DNA from: Gammaproteobacteria bacterium
GTDB lineage: Bacteria > Pseudomonadota > Gammaproteobacteria > Steroidobacterales > Steroidobacteraceae
Length of the DNA stretch: 18,881 nt
Direction: 5' to 3'
NCBI GenBank assembly: GCA_028293725.1
Contig: JAQGOE010000090.1
Span: forward strand, 1-18,881
Shown: positions 7,787 to 16,465 of the stretch, piece after piece
How the letters are laid out: each line of letters begins with the position of its first letter
Numbering within the stretch: the first letter of the stretch is position 1
The notes under the pieces: model-generated
Database searches by the model: none
The model's input: only the letters and a program-made list of their open reading frames with translations
What the model was told of the DNA's origin: nothing
Made by a program: the position numbers and the translations under genes

Positions 7787-8499
7787 GCTCGAAATACTCC
7801 CGAATTCTCGTCAAACTATCCGGCGAGGCGCTGTTAGGCAACGGCGACTACGGCATCGACCCCGCGGTTTTGAAGCGCATCGCCGGTGAGTTGCAGGACA
7901 TCATCCAGATGGGTGTGCAGGTCGCCGTCGTGATCGGTGGCGGTAACATCTTCCGCGGCGCCGGCCTGGCGCGCGCCGGCATGGATCGCGTGGCCGCCGA
8001 CCACATGGGTATGTTGGCCACCGTGATGAATTCGCTCGCCATGCAGGATGCGCTCGAGAGCCTCGGCATGTACGCGCGCGTCATGTCCGCGATCCGCATA
8101 AACGAAGTGTGCGAGGACTACATTCGCCGCCGAGCCGTACGGCACCTCGAAAAGGGCCGTATCGTGATCTTCGCGGCGGGCACCGGCAACCCCTTCTTTA
8201 CGACCGACACCGCGGCGTCGCTGCGTGCGATCGAGATAAACGCGGACATCCTGCTAAAGGCGACGAAAGTGAACGGCGTCTACTCCGACGATCCGGTGCG
8301 CAATCCGAACGCCACGCGGTATGCCACTCTGACCTTCGACAGGGTGCTGACGGACAAGCTGAATGTCATGGACGCGACCGCCATTGTCATGTGTCGCGAC
8401 AACCGCTTGCCTTTGCGGGTCTTCAATCTCAACAATTCGGGTGACCTGACACGCATCGTCAAGGGCGAGGACGTGGGCACGACGGTCACCTTCGATTAG
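7783..8499 (+). CDS. pyrH: Uridylate (UMP) kinase
   Basis: PyrH phosphorylates UMP to UDP with ATP, feeding RNA, DNA and UDP-sugar synthesis. It is a hexameric amino-acid-kinase-fold enzyme distinct from eukaryotic UMP kinases. The 238-residue product has K11 in [10 protein letters not shown], the glycine loop GGGN at 52-55 with R58, D73 in [12 protein letters not shown], and the UMP-binding [10 protein letters not shown] at 133-142. The ATG at 7783 is the only reasonable start: no in-frame ATG, GTG or TTG is seen between it and the terminator, and the N-terminus [16 protein letters not shown] aligns with the family. The gap to tsf is 98 bases and holds the terminator. No convincing pyrH promoter could be picked out. 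frr follows after 13 bases. Confidence 0.97.
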   Translation: MSSKYSRILVKLSGEALLGNGDYGIDPAVLKRIAGELQDIIQMGVQVAVVIGGGNIFRGAGLARAGMDRVAADHMGMLATVMNSLAMQDALESLGMYARVMSAIRINEVCEDYIRRRAVRHLEKGRIVIFAAGTGNPFFTTDTAASLRAIEINADILLKATKVNGVYSDDPVRNPNATRYATLTFDRVLTDKLNVMDATAIVMCRDNRLPLRVFNLNNSGDLTRIVKGEDVGTTVTFD

Positions 8500-8512
8500 T
8501 GAGGAGTTGGCG

Positions 8513-9070
8513 ATGATCGACGACATAAAGAAAGACGCGCGCGAGCGCATGGCGAAGTGTGTGGCCACCTTCCAGGCTGACATGAGGAAACTACGCACGG
8601 GCCGGGCGCACCCTAGCCTCATCGAGCACCTCAAGGTGGACTACTACGGCAACGAGACGCCGCTCAACCAGGTGGCCAACATCGCGGTCGAGGACGGTCG
8701 TACGCTGGTGGTCTCTCCGTGGGAGAAGACCATGGTCCAGGCGATCGAGAAAGCGATCCACAAGTCCGATCTGGGACTGAACCCGATGACCGCCGGCACC
8801 ATCATCCGGATCCCGATGCCCGCGCTGACCGAAGAGCGTCGCCGCGACATCACCAAGATTCTCGGGAAGGACGCCGAGGCCGCCCGCGTCGCTGTGCGTA
8901 ACGTCCGCCGCGACGTCATGCAGGACATCAAGGACCTGTTGAAAGAAAAGCTCATCTCCCAGGACGACGAGAAGCGTGCCGAGGTCGAGATTCAGAAACT
9001 GACCGACAAGCACGTCGCCGACATCGAGCAACACCTCGCGGCGAAAGAGAAGGAGGTCATGCAGATCTGA
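8513..9070 (+). CDS. frr: Ribosome recycling factor
   Basis: RRF, with EF-G, splits the post-termination ribosome so that subunits can be reused. The 185-residue product has exactly the E. coli length and the family signatures: [26 protein letters not shown] (28-36), [18 protein letters not shown] with LTEERRRD, and VRNVRRDV (128-135). ATG at 8513 has GAGGAG just upstream; a TTG two codons earlier would overlap that site and is rejected. The stop codon overlaps the uppS start as TGATG, and the gene's last codons contain AGGAGG (9051-9056), which probably serves uppS. Confidence 0.97.
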   Translation: MIDDIKKDARERMAKCVATFQADMRKLRTGRAHPSLIEHLKVDYYGNETPLNQVANIAVEDGRTLVVSPWEKTMVQAIEKAIHKSDLGLNPMTAGTIIRIPMPALTEERRRDITKILGKDAEAARVAVRNVRRDVMQDIKDLLKEKLISQDDEKRAEVEIQKLTDKHVADIEQHLAAKEKEVMQI

Positions 9071-9819
9071 TGGTGAGCGCCGTGCCCCAAATCGTGCCCC
9101 GGCATGTCGCGATCACCATGGACGGTAACGGACGCTGGGCCGCCGCCCGCGGTCTCGCCCGCACGGCCGGTCACAAGGCCGGCCTCGATCCCGTTCGCAT
9201 GTGTATCCAGGAATGCACGCGTCGCAAGGTCGCCGCGCTCACGCTCTTCGCGTTCTCGAGCGAGAACTGGCGCCGACCCGTCGAAGAGGTCGCAAGCCTC
9301 ATGGGTCTGTTCGTCGACGCGCTCGATCGCGAGATCGCGGAGTTGCACTCCAATGGCGTGCGGGTGCGTTTCATCGGTGATCGCCAAGCCCTCTCGGTCC
9401 GCCTGCAAGCGCGCATTGCCGGCGCTGAGGAACGGACCGGGGCGAACACCGGACTGCGTCTCCAGATTGCCATGAGCTACGGTGGTCGCTGGGATATTGT
9501 CCAGGCAGCTCAGAAGCTTGCGAGGGAAAGTGCAAGTGGCGCATTAAGGCCGCAGGACATCGACGAGGAGCGCTTCGCAAGCCACTTGCAGCTCGCCGGT
9601 CTTCCCGACGCGGAGTTGCTCATCCGCACTGGCGGCGAGCAACGCATCAGCAACTTTCTGCTCTGGAACGCGGCCTACGCCGAGCTGTTTTTCACCGATC
9701 GGCTCTGGCCTGAATTCGACGTCAAGGATCTCGAAGCCGCCTTCGCCTACTTCGCCAGCCGGCAGCGACGCTTCGGTCAGACAGGTGAGCAGGTCGAGTC
9801 AGCGAGCAATTTCTCATGA
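9070..9819 (+). CDS. uppS: Undecaprenyl diphosphate synthase (cis-prenyltransferase)
   Basis: UppS adds eight isopentenyl units in cis to farnesyl diphosphate, making the C55 carrier for peptidoglycan and O-antigen precursors. The 249-residue product has HVAITMDGNGRWA with catalytic D18, R22 and W23, H35 in the first substrate loop, LFAFSSENWRRP at 59-70, and IRTGGEQRISNFLLWN at 185-200, where R186, R192 and S194 bind the diphosphate. The start ATG shares its A with the frr stop, with a strong AGGAGG 13 bases upstream. The family form is that of long-chain bacterial cis-prenyltransferases; the product length cannot be read from sequence but C55 is expected. cdsA overlaps by four bases. Confidence 0.96.
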   Translation: MVSAVPQIVPRHVAITMDGNGRWAAARGLARTAGHKAGLDPVRMCIQECTRRKVAALTLFAFSSENWRRPVEEVASLMGLFVDALDREIAELHSNGVRVRFIGDRQALSVRLQARIAGAEERTGANTGLRLQIAMSYGGRWDIVQAAQKLARESASGALRPQDIDEERFASHLQLAGLPDAELLIRTGGEQRISNFLLWNAAYAELFFTDRLWPEFDVKDLEAAFAYFASRQRRFGQTGEQVESASNFS

Positions 9820-10625
9820 CCGAATCCCTGCGCAAGCGGATCACCACCGCCGTCGTCCTCGTCGTGCTGTTCCTGGGAGTTTTGTTGGGTCTCCCGGCCT
9901 GGGCGACGGTGATCGTTGTGACGGCCCTGGTGCTCGCGGGAGCCTGGGAATGGTCAGCGTTCCTGCGCCCATCGGGTAGCGTCGCGCGCGTCGGCTATGT
10001 TGCGTTAGTGGCGGTGTTGTTGCTCGGCGCGCGTTACCTGGCGGCCGACCCTGACGGACGTCACTTGATTCTCATCACGGCCCTGATCTGGTGGCTGGTC
10101 GCGTTGGGATGGATCATCTTCGCTCCACGCAGCGTGGCGACTTGGTCGGCCGGTTTGGCGGGTGTGCTGGCGTTGGTGCCCGCGTGGGTCGCGCTCGTGT
10201 GGTTACGCTATCTCCCGGGCGGGGAGTATTGGGTTCTGTTCACCTTGTTACTGGTTTGGGGCGCGGACATCGGCGCTTACTTTGCGGGCCACCGCTTTGG
10301 CCATACACGTCTCGCGCCTGCCGTCTCACCCGGTAAGACCTGGGAAGGCGTGGCCGGGGGCTTCGCGCTGAGCGCCGTCGTAGCGGTAGCCGGCAGCGTA
10401 TGGTTCGCGCTGCCGCTGTATGCCTTCGGGCCGTTGTGTCTGGCGGTGGTGGGCTTCTCTATCGTAGGCGACCTGACCGAGAGCCTTCTGAAACGCTTCG
10501 CGGGCGTCAAAGACAGCGGTACTCTCTTTCCGGGCCATGGGGGCGTAATGGATCGTATCGATAGCGTGACGGGCGCCGCTCCGGTGCTGTTTTTCGGACT
10601 CACGATGCTGGGGGTGGTGGCGTGA
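9816..10625 (+). CDS. cdsA: Phosphatidate cytidylyltransferase (CDP-diacylglycerol synthase)
   Basis: CdsA makes CDP-diacylglycerol from phosphatidic acid and CTP, the branch point to all phospholipid head groups, in the inner membrane. The 269-residue protein is strongly hydrophobic, with about eight predicted membrane helices starting at residues 11-29 ([19 protein letters not shown]). SPGKTWEG at 171-178 and the C-terminal CDP-alcohol signature from S215 to D249 ([32 protein letters not shown]) include the metal-binding D219, D246 and D249. The start ATG overlaps the uppS stop (ATGA), and its own stop overlaps the dxr start (GTGA), so translation is probably coupled across three genes. Confidence 0.96.
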   Translation: MTESLRKRITTAVVLVVLFLGVLLGLPAWATVIVVTALVLAGAWEWSAFLRPSGSVARVGYVALVAVLLLGARYLAADPDGRHLILITALIWWLVALGWIIFAPRSVATWSAGLAGVLALVPAWVALVWLRYLPGGEYWVLFTLLLVWGADIGAYFAGHRFGHTRLAPAVSPGKTWEGVAGGFALSAVVAVAGSVWFALPLYAFGPLCLAVVGFSIVGDLTESLLKRFAGVKDSGTLFPGHGGVMDRIDSVTGAAPVLFFGLTMLGVVA

Positions 10626-11842
10626 TCGGCGTAGCAATCCTTGGCTCTACCGGCTCGATTGGCGAGAGCACGCTCGATGTTGTTGCGCGCCATCCCGATC
10701 GATTCAAACTCGTAGCCATTGGAGCTAACCGCAGCGCTGCGAAGCTCGCCGAGCAGATCGCGCGTTATCGGCCCGCCTATGCGGCGCTTGCCGACGAGAC
10801 GGCGGCGGGCGAGCTCAAAAAACTCCTCGGCAACTCGGCTCCTCAAACACGAATACTCGCCGGCGCAGATGCACTGATCGAGATCGCTGCGATGCCCGAG
10901 GTTCACAGCGTGATGGCCGCGATTGTCGGGGGAGCCGGCCTTCGCTCCACGCTCGCCGCGGCGAGCGCGGGCAAGCGCCTGCTGCTCGCGAACAAGGAGT
11001 CGCTCGTGATGGCTGGCCCGCTGCTCATGGAGGCGGTGCGTGCTGGCGGCGCTGTGCTGCTGCCGATCGACAGCGAGCACAACGCCATCTTCCAATGCAT
11101 GCCGCATAACACGCGTGTCGGAACGCAGCCGCCCGGTGTGCGGCGCGTGCTGCTGACCGCTTCTGGTGGTCCGTTCCGCGATTGGACTCGCGAGGCCATC
11201 GCGACCGCGACTCCCGAGCAGGCCGTCGCTCATCCCAACTGGGTGATGGGACGCAAGATCTCCGTCGATTCCGCGACCCTGATGAACAAGGGTCTCGAGC
11301 TCATAGAAGCCTGTCTGTTGTTCGGCGTGCCGCCGCAGCAGGTGGAGGTCGTGGTCCATCCGCAGAGCATCGTCCATTCCGCCGTGGAGTACCTCGATGG
11401 CTCCGTGCTCGCACAACTGGGGTCTCCCGACATGCGGACCCCGATTGCCCACGCCCTCGCATGGCCCGATCGAATCGCCTCCGGTGTAGAATTCCTGGAT
11501 CTCGTCAGGACGGCCCGCCTCGACTTCCGTGCGCCCGACCCCGACAAGTTCCGTTGCCTCGCGCTGGCGCAGGCGGCGGCACGGGCTGGTGGACTGACGC
11601 CGGCCGTACTCAATGCCGCCAACGAGGTTGCCGTGGAGGCGTTCCTGGACCGCCGATTGAACTTTCTCGACATCGCAGCAGTCATTGAAACCGTGGTCGC
11701 ACAAAGTGGCGGCGGGGTCATCGGCTCGCTCGAGGATGTTCTAGCCGCCGATAGTGAGAGTCGACGGCGGGCCCACGAGCAGATCTCGGGCTCCTCCGCT
11801 GAAGTCAGAAAAAGTGGGACTGCGAGGGGCGCTCACGCATGA
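10622..11842 (+). CDS. dxr: 1-deoxy-D-xylulose 5-phosphate reductoisomerase
   Basis: Dxr converts DXP to methylerythritol 4-phosphate with NADPH, the committed step of the MEP route to isoprenoids, including the substrate of the adjacent UppS. The 406-residue product has the NADPH-binding GSTGSIG at 8-14, [12 protein letters not shown] at 121-132, metal ligands D150 and E152 in [15 protein letters not shown]205, [21 protein letters not shown] at 210-230 with E226 as the third metal ligand, and [10 protein letters not shown]. The start is GTG at 10622, overlapping the cdsA stop; no closer ATG fits the family N-terminus, and GGGGGTGGTGG lies just ahead. The last 15 or so residues ([16 protein letters not shown]) exceed the usual end slightly. 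rseP overlaps by four bases. Confidence 0.97.
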   Translation: MIGVAILGSTGSIGESTLDVVARHPDRFKLVAIGANRSAAKLAEQIARYRPAYAALADETAAGELKKLLGNSAPQTRILAGADALIEIAAMPEVHSVMAAIVGGAGLRSTLAAASAGKRLLLANKESLVMAGPLLMEAVRAGGAVLLPIDSEHNAIFQCMPHNTRVGTQPPGVRRVLLTASGGPFRDWTREAIATATPEQAVAHPNWVMGRKISVDSATLMNKGLELIEACLLFGVPPQQVEVVVHPQSIVHSAVEYLDGSVLAQLGSPDMRTPIAHALAWPDRIASGVEFLDLVRTARLDFRAPDPDKFRCLALAQAAARAGGLTPAVLNAANEVAVEAFLDRRLNFLDIAAVIETVVAQSGGGVIGSLEDVLAADSESRRRAHEQISGSSAEVRKSGTARGAHA

Positions 11843-13212
11843 GTGTGGTCTGGCAAGCGTTGTGGTTTATCGTGGCCGTGAGCGTGCTCGTTACGGTGCA
11901 CGAGTTCGGCCACTATTGGGTCGCGCGCCGCCTCGGCTTCAAAGTGCTGCGCTTTTCGGTGGGCTTCGGCAAGCCGTTGCTGAGCAAGGTCGCGGGTCCC
12001 GATCGCACCGAATATGTCATCGCCTCCATCCCGCTGGGCGGCTATGTGAAGATGCTCGATGAGCGCGAAGGCCCCGTGCCGGCCGCGGATCTGCATCGCT
12101 CGTTCACCCGCAAGCCGCCGTGGCAGCGCATCCTGGTCCTGGTGGCCGGACCTGCTTTCAACATCCTGTTTGCCATCGTCGTTCTCTGGGGCATGTTCTG
12201 GTGGACGGGCGCGGACGAGGCGAAGCCGATTGTCGGCGAAGTCACGGCGAACTCTGTGGCCGCACATGCCGGCCTGCGGTCCGGCGACGAGATAAAAGCG
12301 GTTAATGGTGCGCCGGTCGCCGGCCAGCGTGACGTCGTGTTCGATCTGCTGGATGCGATGAGCTCACGAGGCGACGCTGCTCTCTCGGTGCGTGGAGCCG
12401 ATGGCGGCACACGCGTCGCGACCCTGAGCGTGCCTGACAGCGCGCAGCGGGTCCGCCTGACCGAGCCCTTGGAGCTCTTCAAGGGACTTGGCTTTGAATT
12501 CTCGGTTCCGCCGATTCCGCCGGTACTGGGCCTCGTTACGGCAGAGGGCCCCGCGGCCCGCGCCGGCCTCAAGACCGGCGACCGGATTGTCGCGATCGGC
12601 GGCACACCGATACGTGACTTCCGCGACATCGCCAACCGCATCAAGGCCCATCCCGGTGAGAGCCTGGATATCACTTATCGTCGCGGCGGAGTTGACCAGA
12701 CCGTTAACGTCCGGGTTGCGAGCGATGAGGGCGGCGATGGCAAGCGCATCGGCCGCATCAAGGTCGCGCAACCCCCAGTTACACTTCCTGACAGTTTCTT
12801 CGTCCACACTGACTTTACGCTCGCGGGTGCCTTGGGCCGGGCGACGGAGGAAGCGTGGAACCTGACCCTGATCCAGGGTCGTCTGGTCGGGCGCATGCTC
12901 ACGGGTCATGTGTCGGTGAAGAATTTGAGCGGCCCGCTGTCCATCGCGGAATATGCGGGCGAGTCCGCGGATGCCGGCGCCGCATCCTTTCTGGAGTTCC
13001 TGGTTCTGATTTCCCTGTCGTTGGGGTTTCTGAATATGCTGCCCATCCCGATACTCGACGGCGGGCAGATTGTCTTCCAGGCCGTCGAATGGCTGAAGGG
13101 TAGCCCGCTGTCCGAACGGGCGCAGGCCTTTGGCACGCAGGTCGGCATAGCGTTGCTCATCCTTCTGATGGGCGTGGCGCTCTTCAACGATATCGCGCGC
13201 CAGTTCAGTTGA
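11839..13212 (+). CDS. rseP: Site-2 intramembrane metalloprotease RseP
   Basis: RseP cuts anti-sigma factors such as RseA/MucA inside the inner membrane to release sigma-E, and clears signal peptides. The 457-residue protein (E. coli about 450) has the zinc-binding HEFGH at 21-25 in the first membrane helix, SVGFGKPL, two PDZ domains at about 128-200 and 224-298, NLSGPLSIA at 362-370, and the second zinc motif LDGGQ at 406-410 (D407) in [12 protein letters not shown]-terminal helices lie at about 385-405 and 433-450. ATG at 11839 overlaps the dxr stop and has GAGGGG nine bases upstream. bamA follows after 113 bases, a usual pairing since sigma-E responds to outer-membrane protein assembly faults. 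Confidence 0.96.
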   Translation: MSVVWQALWFIVAVSVLVTVHEFGHYWVARRLGFKVLRFSVGFGKPLLSKVAGPDRTEYVIASIPLGGYVKMLDEREGPVPAADLHRSFTRKPPWQRILVLVAGPAFNILFAIVVLWGMFWWTGADEAKPIVGEVTANSVAAHAGLRSGDEIKAVNGAPVAGQRDVVFDLLDAMSSRGDAALSVRGADGGTRVATLSVPDSAQRVRLTEPLELFKGLGFEFSVPPIPPVLGLVTAEGPAARAGLKTGDRIVAIGGTPIRDFRDIANRIKAHPGESLDITYRRGGVDQTVNVRVASDEGGDGKRIGRIKVAQPPVTLPDSFFVHTDFTLAGALGRATEEAWNLTLIQGRLVGRMLTGHVSVKNLSGPLSIAEYAGESADAGAASFLEFLVLISLSLGFLNMLPIPILDGGQIVFQAVEWLKGSPLSERAQAFGTQVGIALLILLMGVALFNDIARQFS

Positions 13213-13325
13213 ATGCTCTAAGGGGACCGAGGGTCCGTGCTTGCCCGGCAGCGAGCGGCAGTGCGGTGGCCTTGCGTATAACAGATCGTAAAATTGTACA
13301 GAAAAAAGACACTGGTGGTTGAAGC

Positions 13326-15773
13326 ATGAAGCGTCGCGTCGTTATGGTCTCGGTCGCATTGTTTGTGCACGCTGCGCTGGCGCACGCTCAGACCCAGCAG
13401 CCCACACAAACAACTTCGCCGAGCGAAGCGGACTTCACTGTCGGTGACATCAAGGTCGAGGGATTGCAGCGCGTCTCCGAAGGAACCGTCTACAACTACC
13501 TCCCGGTGAACATCGGCGATCACGTGACCGCGCAGCGCGTGCGTGAGGCGATCCGCGCGTTGTATGCCACGAATTTCTTCCGCGACGTGCAGATTCGCCG
13601 CGAAGGCAGCACCTTGGTGGTCGTGGTGTTGGAGCGCCCCTCCATCGAGAGCTTCGAGATCACCGGCAACAAGGACATCAAGACCGAGGATCTGCAGAAG
13701 TCCCTGCGCAACGTCGGCCTCGCCACCGGCAAGACTTTCGACCGCTCGGTGCTCGAGGATGTCACCCAGTACCTCACCGACCAATACTTCAGCCGCGGCA
13801 AGTACGGCGTGCGCGTCGACACAAAAGTCGACGAAGAATCCGGCAACCGCGTCAAGATCAAGATCGAAATCAAGGAAGGCAAGCGCGCGAAAATTCGCCA
13901 GATCAACCTGGTCGGCGACACGAGGTACAAGCAGAAGGAAATCCTCGACACCCTGGAGCTGAAGACGCCCAACTGGCTGTCCTGGTACAAGCAGGACGAC
14001 CGCTATTCGCGCGAGACCCTGCAGGGCGACCTCGAGAAGGTCCGCAACTTCTACATGGATAGGGGTTATGCGAACTTCAACATCGAGTCCACGCAGGTCG
14101 CGATCGCTCCTGAGAAGGAAGACATCTTCATCACCGTGAACGTGCAGGAGGGCGATGTCTTCAATATCGGCGAAGTCAAACTGGCCGGCACGTTCGTGGT
14201 CCCGAAGAAAGAGCTCGAAGGCCTGCTGCTGGTGCAGCCCGGCCAGATCTTCGATCGCAAGCTCATCACCGCCACCCAGGAACTCATCCAGAACCGCCTG
14301 GGGCGTGACGGTTATGCGTTCGCCAAAGTCGAGCCGGTCCCGACGCCCGACAACGCGACCCACAAAGTGGCGCTCACCTTCTTCATCGACCCAGGCAATC
14401 GCGTGTATGTTCGTAACATCACGTTCTCCGGCTCGAACCGCATCAACGATGAGGTCCTGCGCCGCGAGATGCGCCAGCTCGAGGGCGGTTGGCTGTCCAA
14501 CACCTCGCTGGAGCGCTCCAAGCAGCGTGTCCAACGCCTGCCGTACGTAAAGAACGTCGAATTCGAGACGACTCCCGTGACGGGCGCGCCCGACCTCGTC
14601 GACGTGAACTACAAGATCGAGGAGGGCCCGAGCGCCCAGCTGGGCGGCGGTATCGGTTACTCCGAGACCTACAAGTTCCAGTTGAACGGCAGCTATTCGG
14701 ATGCCAACTTCCTCGGCACCGGGCAGCGTGTCGCCATCGAGTTGAATGGTGGCGCTTTCAGCAAGGTCTACAGCATCCAGGAAACGAACCCGTACACCAC
14801 GGTCGACAACCTGCAGCGCACGATCTCGCTGACCTATCGCGACGTGACGCAGTTCGTCTCGTCCTCGTCGAACTTCTCGTCGAAGACCTTGAGTCTCGGG
14901 CCCACCTGGGCCTATCCGCTCTCCGAGTTCCAGTACGTTCGCTTCGGCGCCGTGTTCGAGAGCTCACAGCTCCTCACCAGTTCCCAGGGCAGCGCCCTCC
15001 AGGCGCAGCAGTGGGTGCAGAACAACGGCCATCCGTATTCGCGCATCGCCCACGACGACGGCTCGAACAACGACTTCGTTTTCTACGGAACGAACTTCAA
15101 GGACTTCGAGCTCGTCGCCGGTTGGGATTGGGACACGCGTAACCGCACCTTGTTCGCCGATCGCGGCTCGCGCTTTTCCGCGTCCATTTCCTCCACGACG
15201 CCGGGCGCCGATGTTGAGTACTACATCGCCAACGCGAGTTTCCTGCACTACTTCCCGATCACTCACGGCTTCGCGTTCGTGGCGAACGCGGGCGTTGATT
15301 ATGGTGAGCCCTTCGGCCACACCACGGCCATCCCGCCGTACCGACAGTTCTTCGGCGGCGGCCCCGACAACGTGCGTGGCTTCCGCGAGAGCCGCCTCGG
15401 ACCGGCCGACCAGTTCGGCAACCCCTATGGCGGCAACATGCGCATCACGAGCCAGAACGAGCTCATTTTCCCGATGCCCGCCAAGTGGCGCAGCAGTGCC
15501 CGGGTGAGCGCCTTCTTCGACGTGGGCGGCGTCTACGAAACCGGCAACAAGCTGCAGTTCTTCGGCCCCGATGGCGTTACCCCCGAGAGCTACCGCCTCA
15601 CCCAGTGGAGCGACCTGCGACGCTCGGTTGGCGTGGCCGTGCAGTGGTTGGCCCCCCTGGGACTCTTCCGGTTCAGCCTGGGCGTGCCCTTGAACCACCA
15701 GCGTGGCGACGGTGTCACCAAGTGGGGCGACCAGACCGAAGTGTTCCAATTCTCGATCGGACAGGCCTTCTAG
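13326..15773 (+). CDS. bamA: Outer membrane protein assembly factor BamA
   Basis: BamA is the essential core of the BAM complex that folds beta-barrel proteins into the outer membrane. The 815-residue precursor has a signal peptide with likely cleavage after AHA (residue 21), five POTRA domains at about 36-104, 105-187, 188-276, 279-357 and 360-433, and a 16-strand Omp85 barrel from about 436. The conserved VRGFRES motif of barrel loop 6 is at 683-689, and the last residue is Phe, as in the beta-signal of outer-membrane barrels. ATG at 13326 has only a weak GGTGG site. The 113-base leader after rseP has an AT-rich island (TATAAC at 13277, TAAAAT at 13289) that may hold a promoter, but no convincing -35 or sigma-E box was found. 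Confidence 0.97.
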   Translation: MKRRVVMVSVALFVHAALAHAQTQQPTQTTSPSEADFTVGDIKVEGLQRVSEGTVYNYLPVNIGDHVTAQRVREAIRALYATNFFRDVQIRREGSTLVVVVLERPSIESFEITGNKDIKTEDLQKSLRNVGLATGKTFDRSVLEDVTQYLTDQYFSRGKYGVRVDTKVDEESGNRVKIKIEIKEGKRAKIRQINLVGDTRYKQKEILDTLELKTPNWLSWYKQDDRYSRETLQGDLEKVRNFYMDRGYANFNIESTQVAIAPEKEDIFITVNVQEGDVFNIGEVKLAGTFVVPKKELEGLLLVQPGQIFDRKLITATQELIQNRLGRDGYAFAKVEPVPTPDNATHKVALTFFIDPGNRVYVRNITFSGSNRINDEVLRREMRQLEGGWLSNTSLERSKQRVQRLPYVKNVEFETTPVTGAPDLVDVNYKIEEGPSAQLGGGIGYSETYKFQLNGSYSDANFLGTGQRVAIELNGGAFSKVYSIQETNPYTTVDNLQRTISLTYRDVTQFVSSSSNFSSKTLSLGPTWAYPLSEFQYVRFGAVFESSQLLTSSQGSALQAQQWVQNNGHPYSRIAHDDGSNNDFVFYGTNFKDFELVAGWDWDTRNRTLFADRGSRFSASISSTTPGADVEYYIANASFLHYFPITHGFAFVANAGVDYGEPFGHTTAIPPYRQFFGGGPDNVRGFRESRLGPADQFGNPYGGNMRITSQNELIFPMPAKWRSSARVSAFFDVGGVYETGNKLQFFGPDGVTPESYRLTQWSDLRRSVGVAVQWLAPLGLFRFSLGVPLNHQRGDGVTKWGDQTEVFQFSIGQAF

Positions 15774-15791
15774 GCCCGCATAGAGCATAAT

Positions 15792-15811
15792 AGGGGGTTC
15801 AGGAATCCCCT
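15792..15811 (+). promoter_or_regulatory. Hairpin between bamA and skp
   Basis: AGGGGGTT (15792-15799) pairs with AATCCCCT (15804-15811) around the loop CAGG, giving eight pairs with one G-T wobble. No T run follows, so termination is unlikely. It sits 19 bases after the bamA stop and 28 before the skp start. It may stabilise the bamA mRNA 3' end or act as a partial attenuator. The structure is visible; the role is not known. Confidence 0.45.
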
Positions 15812-15839
15812 CCGAAGGCAATTTGAGGTAGATATCGTC

Positions 15840-16415
15840 GTGAAGCGCTTGATCAGCACCCATTCCCTGGCCTGGATCGTTGCCATCGCCGGCACCTGTG
15901 CCGTCCTGCCGGCGTGGGCCGCCGATCTCAAGATCGGGGTCGTCGACTACGGCAAGCTCATGGAAGAGTCACCTCAGGCAAAGGTCGTCGTAGAGGCCAT
16001 CCGCACGGAATTCACTCCGCGCCAGCGTGACCTGCAGAATCAGCAGACGACGCTGAAAGCCAAGGAAGACAAGCTGCAGAAAGACGGCGCCACCATGACC
16101 GAGGACCAGCGGCAGCGCTCCGAGAAGGAACTGCGGGATAGTTACCGCGAACTTCAGCGCAAGCAACAGGAAGTGCAGGATGACTTCAACGCGCGCCGTA
16201 ACGAAGAAATGTCGCGTCTGCAACGCACGTTGATCGAAGAAGTGCGTGTCTACGCCAAGTCGCAGAACTTCGATCTCGTGGTCGCCGATGGTGTCATCTA
16301 CTCGACGCCCAGTCTCGACATCACGCCGGCGATTCTCACCGCTCTGCAGTCGCACGCGCCTGCTGCCGGGAAGACGTCCGCCGCACCGGCCGCGCCGAAG
16401 CCGCAGGGGCACTGA
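15840..16415 (+). CDS. skp: Periplasmic chaperone Skp/OmpH
   Basis: Skp is a trimeric periplasmic chaperone that holds unfolded outer-membrane proteins on their way to BAM. The 191-residue precursor has a signal peptide ending in LPAWA-AD (cleavage near residue 27), then the start typical of mature OmpH (LKIGVVDYGKLMEESPQAK). A long charged coiled coil at about 55-135 (rich in Q, E, K and R) forms the tentacle, and the chain returns with VRVYAKSQNFDLVVADGVIY. An Ala/Pro/Lys tail of about 20 residues ends the protein. The start is GTG at 15840 with GAGG 11 bases upstream; it is the start that gives a proper signal peptide. Its place between bamA and lpxD is the standard one. Confidence 0.93.
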   Translation: MKRLISTHSLAWIVAIAGTCAVLPAWAADLKIGVVDYGKLMEESPQAKVVVEAIRTEFTPRQRDLQNQQTTLKAKEDKLQKDGATMTEDQRQRSEKELRDSYRELQRKQQEVQDDFNARRNEEMSRLQRTLIEEVRVYAKSQNFDLVVADGVIYSTPSLDITPAILTALQSHAPAAGKTSAAPAAPKPQGH

Positions 16416-16465
16416 GCGTCGGGGCCCGTTGAGGAGCCCTTGTCGCTCACTCTATTGGCTTATTT

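Noticed and set aside
8507..8512. Upstream TTG start for frr
   Set aside because: It lies immediately after the GAGGAG site with no spacing, while the ATG at 8513 is well spaced and matches the family start.
10277..11704. 475-codon open frame on the minus strand opposite cdsA and dxr
   Set aside because: Both cdsA and dxr are unmistakable on the plus strand. The opposite frame gives a low-complexity His/Arg/Gly-rich peptide without known motifs, as expected for the shadow of a high-GC gene.
13224..13236. Hairpin GGACC-GAG-GGTCC after rseP as a terminator
   Set aside because: The stem is only five pairs and no T run follows, so it does not support termination before bamA.
13218..14534. 438-codon minus-strand frame opposite bamA
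   Set aside because: It is a mirror of the bamA POTRA region with Leu/Val/Asp-rich low-complexity sequence, no ribosome-binding site and no recognisable domain.
15786..15791. CATAAT as a -10 box for a skp promoter
   Set aside because: No acceptable -35 box is found 16-18 bases upstream, inside the end of bamA.
16430..16435. GAGGAG as the ribosome-binding site of lpxD
   Set aside because: It is about 30 bases before the ATG, too far for direct use, and no in-frame alternative start with the family N-terminus lies nearer to it.
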